Notes under the pieces: model-generated
Told to the model about the DNA's origin: nothing
The model's database searches: none
Seen by the model: the letters and a program-made list of their open reading frames with translations, nothing else
Shown here: positions 55,982 to 64,000 of the stretch, piece after piece
Position numbering within the stretch: position 1 is the stretch's first letter
Layout: every line of letters starts with the position of its first letter
Source: Rhizoclosmatium globosum
Lineage: Eukaryota; Chytridiomycota; Chytridiomycetes; Chytridiales; Chytriomycetaceae
Length of the DNA: 64,000 bases
Direction: 5' to 3'
Assembly (NCBI GenBank): GCA_002104985.1
Contig: MCGO01000032.1
Location: 186,001 to 250,000, forward strand
Position numbers and translations under genes: made by a program

Positions 55982-57267
55982 ATGAGACGACTCTCAGACT
56001 GGGTTGGTGAACCGTTGACAAAGAAAGCACTAAAAACAATGGTAGCTACTGGACGCGATGGGACTCAGACTGCACAAGTAACAGCTCCAATCACGTTTTC
56101 AGATATCACAAAAGTAGCCATCCTTGGAATCGGTGGGTCAACTTTCTCCTCCTCTTTGCTTTCATATATATTCTGTTTGAAAGGACGCCATTCAGCGTTC
56201 CTGTATTGCTCCTACCCAAAAATTGGCTGATGATTCTGTTTCTGCTTTCAGCAACGGGATATCATATTTTTGAGGCTATGGATTTGAGTCAGCTGCAGTT
56301 AGGATCAGGAAAGCCTGGGGTGTCTCCAGTGAAGGTGACTTCAAGCATATTCGCGACTTTCATGCAGACCAGTTATATGGTAACTACTCTATATTATTTC
56401 TCGTTGAGGCCGTATTAATCAATTGTATAGTGGTATCAATGGCACAGAACGTTTCCTATACTTCACACCTCACTTCACCCAATATTTCTTCGCGTTCTTA
56501 CCACAATGATGGCATTCACATCCTTCCTATTTTCATTACAGCCTATTCTTATGTGCATCAACCTTCTCGCCAACAAGATTATCATTACCACATCCGGAGT
56601 ACTTCTCGCATGTATTGACCTAACATTCCTCGTAACATCTCTGCAAACGGTATTCTCCAGAACTCTCGAAGTAATCGAATTTCGCGGAAGCCAATCCCGC
56701 GGTGCGCAATACTACAAAATTGTTGCTCGATACAGCGCACAAGCCAGTCTCGGAATGGTACTCGCGTTCATCACGTTTATCGGGAGTGCCGTGACAAAAT
56801 TGATTCAATCGAAACAGGATGAAACGAATCCTGTGCAGTGGATGACGAGTCTGTATTACTGTTTTACGGTTCTTCTGCATTTGCTTGTACTGGGGATTGG
56901 ATTTTCGCTTGTTCAGATGAAGATTGTTATTGATGCTACGAAAGAACGCGTGACTGTTGTGAGGGTTGAAAGGAAGCCATCAATAGGGGCAGCTCTCGAT
57001 CGAGTCGGAGAGAAGAGGATGGACAGGCGGGAGGGGTCAGATGCTCACAAGCAGTCAAAAGAGTCTTTAGAAATGAAACGAAATTCAGATGGTCTGCAAG
57101 GAATTTTGGTTGGGAATGGGAAAGAGACGGCTGACTTGTTGAGGCCTGGGGAAGAACACGGACAGCGCAAGATGAGCAACCCAAATCTATCAAAGCAAGC
57201 AGTAATGCGAGCAAAACTGTCAGATATTGAACCTCTAAGGAAGACGCGATCTGATGATAACCTGTAG
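55982..57267 (+). CDS. Multi-pass membrane protein, unrecognised
   Basis: Exon 1 is MRRLSDWVGEPLTKKALKTM...ITFSDITKVAILGI. Later exons supply hydrophobic segments: ATGYHIFEAMDL, SSIFATFMQTSYMVTTLYYFS, AFTSFLFSLQPILMCINLLA, IIITTSGVLLACIDLTFLV, SLGMVLAFITFIGSAVTKL and LYYCFTVLLHLLVLGIGFSLV. That suggests about seven TM helices. A hydrophilic tail of about 110 residues follows, with basic and serine-rich stretches (RKPSIGAALDRVG, RKTRSDDNL), plausible phosphorylation sites. The overall plan resembles a GPCR or other seven-TM protein, but no family motif is visible. Introns lie near 56135-56250 and 56380-56430. AATAAA at 57289 follows the stop. Confidence 0.55.
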
Positions 57268-57288
57268 TCTTTTGTGTCATTTCGGACA

Positions 57289-57294
57289 AATAAA
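57289..57294 (+). terminator. Poly(A) signal squeezed between two genes
   Basis: AATAAA lies 21 bp after the stop of the multi-TM gene and 13 bp before the start codon of the second SNF2-RING gene. The upstream transcript must be cleaved within or beyond the next gene's start. Confidence 0.45.
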
Positions 57295-57307
57295 CACGAA
57301 ACTTTGA

Positions 57308-60300
57308 ATGACTTCGACTTTGCACAACATTGAATTCGCGAGTGACGACGATGAAGAAACATTCATTGCCAAGGCGAGGCTCAGTTTGCTCGTTTGGAAC
57401 TGGCCGAGAAAGCTGCTCGGGCATCGCAACCTGTCAAACCAAGTGTTCCAGCAATCTACGCGCGACCTGTAACTGTCGTATCCTCTGGGAGCTCATCGAG
57501 TTCCTCTTCTTCTTCTTCTCTCTTCTTCTGCCGCAGTCTCCTCTGCTTCAACTGCTTCAACTGCTGGGCATCCAATACGTGTTCCTTTGAGGGAAACACA
57601 GCATTCCACACTGGTACCTCAAAACCCTCCCCACCGAGTCAAAACCGCTCATGTCGCTCCTATTCAATCATCTGCCGCCCCATCTAGAACTACTGCTTAT
57701 CTGATTGGAAAGCTACGTGCGCCAAACAGAAAGGTATCGGACTTGGCTCTGTCTCCAGCTCAACAACAATCAATCTTTATCGAGCCATTACGTCTGTTTG
57801 AGCATCGAGTGCCCCGTAGTGCAACGATTCGTTGGGGGACGAAAGATTCCACGGAGTTACACAACGGCCTCCAAGCACTGTTCCCCCTCATACGAGGAAG
57901 AAAGTGCGAGTCGCAGTGCCAATATCAGCTGGCAGCAAAACTACACGATAATTTAAGTGTGACCTTCACACTTGGGATATTCGCTCCAACAACGTCGGAA
58001 AATTCCATGGACTGGACGTATGACAACTCTTTCCAGGAATTATACCGCAATAACGCAAATGCGGTCTTTGAGTTGATGTGCTTTGGGAATAAGGAGGAAC
58101 TTGCTTCCGAAGAAATTCGTCAAACCAAGTTGGTGGATTTGAAGATTCCATCCACTGTTCATGTCGCTCCTTGTGCTCAACTCGTGGCACCATTTATGTT
58201 GCCTCTATATCCGTATCAGCTACGAACTTTGGCGTGGATGCAAAATGTGGAGGATTCAGTGACCCAGGAAACGTACTATCATCCAGGTATTGTGCAACTT
58301 GACGAACGCGCATGGTTCGTTCATCAGAAAACAACCATCGAAAATGTTCAGTACACGACAAGGCGCGAGACCACGTTCTCTGTGTATGGCGAATGTATGA
58401 CGTTTGATGAAGTATCGAAACGATTTCCATCCGTGCGCAGTGGCATTATCGCGGTAAGTAATATTATAATTGGCAGAGTTTTCTCCATCTAATTTTGCGT
58501 AAAAGGATAAACCCGGGGTTGGTAAAACAATAACAACGTTAGCGCTGTGTCATTCCCGCCGTTTTCCTGCTAACGTGCCATACTTGTACACCATGAAGAA
58601 CTCCCGCTTCAGGTCCAAAGCCACAGCCATTTTTGTTCCCAACAATATTTGCTCGCAATGGATGGCGGAAATCAAAAGGTGCTTTGGAACCAGTATCAAA
58701 GTGATTGAACTCAAAGGGAAGAAGAATTACGTTCTTACAACCCTCAAAGAAGTCCTAGAGTGTGATATTGTCGTTGTTTCTTACAATTTCTTGGTGAATG
58801 GTGCATATGTGGCGCATAAGGCTCAAGACAGGCTTTTGCAAAGTGCGACACAGTTGGACTTTACAAATCCAGCTACTACTCGTGCTTTTATTGATCAAAA
58901 TACTGCTGGAGATTTTGCATTCACATGGATCCATTTCCACCGTATCGTCTGCGACGAGTTTCACGAAATCAGCGAAAAGAGCTGTGGTATCCGAGGAACC
59001 TTGTTGGCTCTCAGTGCTGATAGAATTTGGGGGCTTACTGGGACTCCCAAACTGGATCGACCCGAGGTTGTTGCCAAATTTGCTGCTTTTCTGCAACTCC
59101 AGTTGACATCAAAGTTGAAGAGCGAGAATTTTGGTTCCGCTGAAGACGAATTTGATTCAAAGGCGTTCATACTTGCAAGAATCCGGAGGAACGAGCCTGA
59201 AGTACAATACCCGCCTCCTATATACGAAACTATTCGTGTGGTTCCAACGGCTGTTGAAATGGCGTTGTATCGGTCATCTACTGATCGCCGTGCAAATGTT
59301 GAGAATCTGGTAAAGTTGTGCAATCACTATCAGATTGCGAACGGAGTCGCCGATGGATCAGAAGGGTTATCCATTGACATGGTGACGGAGCGTGTCCAAC
59401 GTGTGCGTATCAATGCAATTAGCACCTTGACGGATAGAATTAGAATGCACGACGTGGATGTCAGGAAATATCGTAAAGCCGCTGAAGAAGCGTCGGGACC
59501 TGTAGCCAAAGACTACGCGATACAAAGATACTATCATGAGAAGAAGGTAAATGATGAGTTGCGGAAAGACTTGGTGTCTTTACAATCCCAGTTCACGTTC
59601 TTCGAAAACTTTTTGGCTACGTATCTGTCAGGAGAGGTGGCTATGAATTGTAGTGTGTGCTTGGAGGATAGTATTCCAAGAGATAATTTGGGATTGCTGC
59701 CTTGTGGACATGTATTCTGTTACGACTGTGCCGCAGATGTTGCCGCAGCTCATAAGAAGTGTCCTCAGTGTCGAACAGATGTTACTCTGCAAGATGTTAT
59801 GAAGTTGAATCCTCCCGCTGAAGTGATTCAGGCTCCTGAGGGTGTAACTATTGATTCGGAAAACGGTACACTTGATCCCGATAAGGTAAAGTGTTCTTAT
59901 TGTCATCTGATAGTACTCAAATAGCCTGCAACAGTTTGGATCAAAAATTCGAGAACTCGTGAAATATCTTCAACGTGAAATGGAGGCAAGCGCGGCAAAC
60001 AGATTCATTGTGTTCATCCAGTTCTCGGATTTGGCAGACCTCGTATCCAAAGCACTGAACACGTTTGGAATCCATACTGCTCGTCTTGGTGGCGGCTGGC
60101 CACAACGTGAAAACGCAGTGAAAAAGTTCCGAGCCGGTTTACCTGGTGTACCATCAAGCAGTGGTGTGAAACCTGTCAAAGTACTGATGCTCTCTGCTCA
60201 TGACTCCGTCAGCGGATTGAATCTCACGGAAGGTGAGCTTTAATGGAAAACAAACACATTCCTAACTTAAACTTTTAGCAACGCACTGCATTATCTTGCA

Positions 60301-60481
60301 TCCATTTCACGATAGAACAGAAGAATATGCGGTTGGTGCTGAAAAGCAAGGCGTTGCCAGAACCTTGCGAAATGGGCAGACTAAGAGGGTCAAAATTGTC
60401 CGATTTATCGTTGAGAACACTGTCGAGGAGCAAATGCACAATCGCAGAGTCAATATTTTGACTTTGAACGATGTCGTTTGA
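57308..60481 (+). CDS. SNF2-family ATPase with internal RING finger, copy 2
   Basis: A 350-residue N-terminal region with a serine run precedes LPLYPYQLRTLAWMQNVED. Walker A is DKPGVGKTITTLAL, reached after an intron. Lobe 1 continues ATAIFVPNNICSQWMAEI, CDIVVVSYNFLV, Walker B IVCDEFHEI (DEFH) and IWGLTGTPKL. A coiled-coil stretch leads to a complete RING: CSVCLEDSIPRDNLGLLPCGHVFCYDC, then CPQCRTD. Lobe 2 has FIVFIQFSDLADLVSKALN, LMLSAHDSVSGLNLTEATHCIILHPFH and motif VI EKQGVARTLRNGQTKRV, then VENTVEEQM. It is a paralog of 40653-44100 with a less typical DExH box and no UBZ finger. Frame breaks lie near 57390 and 57560. It is 41 bp from the preceding gene. Confidence 0.78.
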
Positions 60482-60549
60482 AATCGTCAGTGAGACTAGT
60501 TTATTCCTCCCTGGTTTTTTTCAAATACATAATTATAAATCAATTTAAA

Positions 60550-63500
60550 TCAATGATCTTGAAACTTTTTGCAGAGTCCCGCAAATACAGAGTCTGGATT
60601 CGCCAAGAGTCTCGCGGGAGAGTCAAACTCACACACCCGACCACCATCCAACACCAAAATTCGATCCGAGTCTAGAATCGTATTCAATCTGTGTGCAACT
60701 ACAAGCAAAGAAGACTCCGTGAACTCTTCACGAAGAATGGTTTGAATCAACTCATCGGTTTTGATATCAATTGACGAGGTTGCTTCGTCCAACACTAGCA
60801 CGGCTGCTTTTTGGAGCAAAGCTCTCGCCATACAAATCAATTGACGTTCGCCCACAGATAAGTTACTTCCTCCTTCCGAAATGAGAGAGTCCAACTTTTC
60901 TGGCATATTCTGTGCCCATTCCTTCATACGTGTCTTTTCCAACGCGTTCCAAAGAGCTCCATCATCGAATTCTTTGAACGGGTCTAAGTTTTCGCGAATA
61001 GTTGTCGCAAAGAGGACAGGTTCTTGTGGCACGCTGGTAATAGGCAATTAATCCTAGCGAAAAAATCAACGAACGAGACTTACACTGTGATATGTCGTCT
61101 CAAGTTCTCCAATTCCAATTTCGACACATCAACCCCGTCCAACTCAATACTACCTTCCGCAGCCTCCAAAATTCTCGTCAATGCCAACACAAGCGAGCTT
61201 TTCCCCGAACCAGTACGTCCCACAATACCGACACGCTCTCCAGCCTTGATACTAAAGTTCAGGTTCTTCAAAACCAAATCCAACCCAGGTCTATACCGAG
61301 TCGAATAATTCTTGAACTCAAGATTCCCGCCTGTGGGCCAACCAGCTCTTGGATTCGAGGTCTGATTCCCTTCGATTTCTTTGGGACAGTCGACATATTC
61401 ATTGATGCGTTCAACAGCAACAATGTTGACTTCAACTAAACAAAAGTCCTGGACAAAGAAGCTGAGGTACCCAGCGTTTGAAGAAGCGTAGATGAGGGCT
61501 AATCCAGCGAGACCAGGATCCACGTGTCCTTTTGATAGAATACAAAGGGCGGCGGAGATGAACAGAGTAAGCAGTCCAACGACGTCGATTCGGACGTCAA
61601 ACCAACGCGATGAACACAGGTTTGTGATACGCGCATTGTTGTTTAAATCAAGCATTGAAATTAGACGATCGATAAATGCCTGTTTTGTAACAATCTTAAA
61701 AAACCAATGGATTGAGTACGAAACTTACCAACTGAACGCCATATGACCGCAGAGTTGGCAAACCATCCAGACTTTCATCCAACAGTTGGAAAATAGGCGA
61801 ACGTGTGATGGAAGTGAGACGTCTCAAGTCTCGGGAGGTACCAAGATATCTGCGCTGAAGCCAGACATATGGCACAGATAATGGCAGAATCAAAAAGACG
61901 TAAAGAGGAGTCGCAATAGTACAAGCTGCAAAACCTGTGATGATAATGACAATCTCCAACATTGCATCCGCAAAAGAAACGGGAAGCGAATCACAGAGTG
62001 TGTCTACGTCTGCACTGAATCTGTTGAGGATGCGACCTGTTGGAGTGGTATCGAAGAAAGACATAGGTGCCTTCATAACCGAATTCAAAATATTGTCGTG
62101 CAAGACCGTCGCGGCTCTAAGAATGGAATCAACTCAAACGATTCAACAATAAAACCAACCTCAGAGCATAAATAGCACGGAATACATAAGTATAGCAGGA
62201 TCCACAGACTGCTACAATAGCCATAATCAGCGAATAGATTCCGAAGTAGAATCCAATCGCTTCAATTTGATTTTCAGGGGCCTCTTTACTCCAGATTCCA
62301 AGCCACCAACTGGCACAGATGGATAATCCATTGCTGAGGAAACTCAAGATGAAACAAAGCACCAGTCCTTTAACGGAAAACGCTGTCGCGTATTGCTTGT
62401 ACGCTACCCAACCAACTCCGCCCTCGCCTTGTTCCTCATCTGAAGTGAGTTGTCCTTTTGGTACTGAGTCTTGAAGAATAATCTGAGTTGAAAGGACACT
62501 CTCCGCAACAGTGCTTTCATCCTCAATACTCCCCGTCTCTTCATCAGCATGATCGAAAACATCAACAACATCATCAGACTTAACCCCCTTCCCACCCGCT
62601 TCCCTCATTTTGTCTTCATCAGCTTCCATTACCTCCGCTAATTTCGCAAACTCTCCACCTTTCTTGACAAGTGCGCTATATGTTCCTTTTTCAACAACCT
62701 GTCCATCTTTAACGACCCAGATTTTGTCGACAGTAGGGAGATGGTGAATTCCATGCGTGACAAGGACTCTGGTTTTGCCAGCCAAAGCACCATCCTTCGC
62801 CAACATACGATCAAAGACGTGCTTCCCAACATGTGCATCCAGCGCTGAAAGAGGATCATCCAAGAAGTAAACATCTGCATTGGAGTATAACGCACGAGCG
62901 AGAGAAATACGTTGCTTCTGTCCACCAGAGAGGTTCACACCTCGTTCCCCAATCTCGGTTTGGTCAGCTGCAGGCCAGAGAGTCAAATCGCGGAGCAGAG
63001 CGCACGTTTCGAGGACAGAGGCGTATCGAACTGGGTCGTACTCGTTTCCGAAGATGATGTTGTCGCGGATCGTGCCAGAGAGAATCCAAGCCTTTTGAGA
63101 GACGTACGCAATTTTACCGTACACTTTGACGAGACCTTTGTGGAGATGCTAGAAAAAAAGATGAATATTTGAGAGGAGGAGGATGAGATCGGGTTACCAT
63201 TTCACCGAGAAGCATTGAAATCAGAGAGGTTTTTCCTTCTCCTGTTCTCCCCACAATAGCCAAAAGCTCTCCCTTTTTGATAGAGAGCTGATCCAGTTGA
63301 ATACTAATAGGATCTTCCTTGGACCAAGAACTTGCCGCATTTCGAGCAAACACGACAACAAAGCCTTCCTCTTCCGTTGACGAAACCTTATCCACCACTC
63401 TCACATATCCAGTATCAGCATATTCATTTTCAATCGTTTCCTGAATCTCCTCTGCTTTCAGGAATGCATCGATTCTGCGAGCTGACACCATAATCTTCTT

Positions 63501-64000
63501 GAGTTGTACAAACAAGTTTCGAAGCCAATTCATGGGTCGATTCATTAACCCAAGAAGCGCGAGTGTTGTGAATGTTTTTTGAGGCGTGAGTGGGTTTCCC
63601 AAAACCACACTGTATGTACCAAAACACGATAAGGCGATGAGGAAAGGTTGAAGCTGCCAAACAGTCGCCCCAAGTGATTGATAAATCAATGAGACGCGGA
63701 TAGCCTCCATTTCTTGGAGACGGAGGGCCTTAATCTATGATTCTTTAGGAAACGAAGGTAAATAGAAGAGGGGCAGCTTACGGCGGCTTGCATTGGCTTT
63801 ACGAGACAATTGAATTTGATGACAAGAATACCCTTGAGTACTTCACCCATGAGCCGAATTCGCTTATCCATCGCTTCAAGTCGTTTCTTATCCATGATTC
63901 CACTTCGATTCGTAAACTGCAACTGAATCGGAGAAGAAATAACAACGATAAAGAATCCTGGCAAGAAAGCCCAACCGATTTGTTGATATAAGAGGATAAA
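60550..64000 (-). CDS. ABC transporter, ABCC/MRP subfamily (5' end outside window)
   Basis: The minus-strand gene enters at the right edge within TMD1 ([19 protein letters not shown], the ABCC coupling region). NBD1: [11 protein letters not shown] (Walker A), [34 protein letters not shown] (signature), [12 protein letters not shown] (Walker B with Asp in place of the catalytic Glu, usual in ABCC NBD1) and [11 protein letters not shown]2 follows ([28 protein letters not shown]). NBD2 has [65 protein letters not shown] and VVAHRLNTI. It ends [11 protein letters not shown] at 60550. ABCC pumps export glutathione or other organic-anion conjugates at the vacuole or plasma membrane. It is convergent with the SNF2-RING gene. 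Small introns lie near 63125-63200, 62103-62160, 61660-61730 and 61030-61080. Confidence 0.92.

Overview
This window is eukaryotic nuclear DNA from a fungus, most likely an early-diverging zoosporic (chytrid-type) lineage. Genes sit on both strands, are packed 25 to 400 bp apart, and are split by short GT-AG introns (about 45-80 bp) with CTAAC/CTGAC-like branch sites. Two gene types point to fungi: two PacC/Rim101 zinc-finger regulators and a Clr2-like silencing protein. A SKA-type kinetochore protein and a TBC1D9-type GAP with GRAM and EF-hand domains fit a basal lineage better than yeasts or filamentous ascomycetes. The taxon is inferred from gene content only.

Layout. 0-5.5 kb: tandem four-TM membrane genes, tRNA-Lys, an M20 carboxypeptidase, TRAPPC2L and Dim1 rRNA dimethylase. 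5.6-17.7 kb: a secreted GH35 beta-galactosidase, a TBC RabGAP, two unrecognised low-complexity genes and APS kinase. 18-25.3 kb: tRNA-Pro, the KDEL receptor ERD2, the Clr2-like protein and an unknown gene. 25.4-37.9 kb: a membrane-anchored SAM-domain protein, an EEP nuclease/phosphatase, a GST, a predicted tail-anchored protein, a secreted polyamine oxidase, a VHS-GAT adaptor, a METTL24-like membrane methyltransferase, an EXORDIUM-like secreted protein and a second VHS gene. 38-50.9 kb: two tandem GNAT genes, a SNF2-RING-UBZ protein, PacC copy 1, the second SAM-domain membrane protein, an IGHMBP2-type helicase and ELP6. 51-64 kb: PacC copy 2, a syntaxin-6/Tlg1 SNARE, a SKA-like protein, a multi-TM protein, a second SNF2-RING gene and an ABCC transporter cut by the window edge.

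Themes. Six families occur twice within the window (four-TM, SAM membrane protein, VHS, GNAT, SNF2-RING, PacC), so this is a duplication-rich neighbourhood. Several unrelated genes serve ER-Golgi-endosome traffic (TRAPPC2L, ERD2, TBC1D9-like, VHS-GAT, Tlg1-like), others serve translation and tRNA modification (Dim1, ELP6), and others chromatin or repair (Clr2-like, SNF2-RING pair).

Quality warning. Many strongly conserved genes are interrupted by single missing bases inside short homopolymers: at least five in Dim1, three in GH35, and others in ERD2, the polyamine oxidase, the GNATs and SNF2 genes. Conservation continues across each break in another frame. These look like residual long-read consensus errors rather than pseudogenes. 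Gene spans below run from inferred start to inferred stop and include introns and such breaks.
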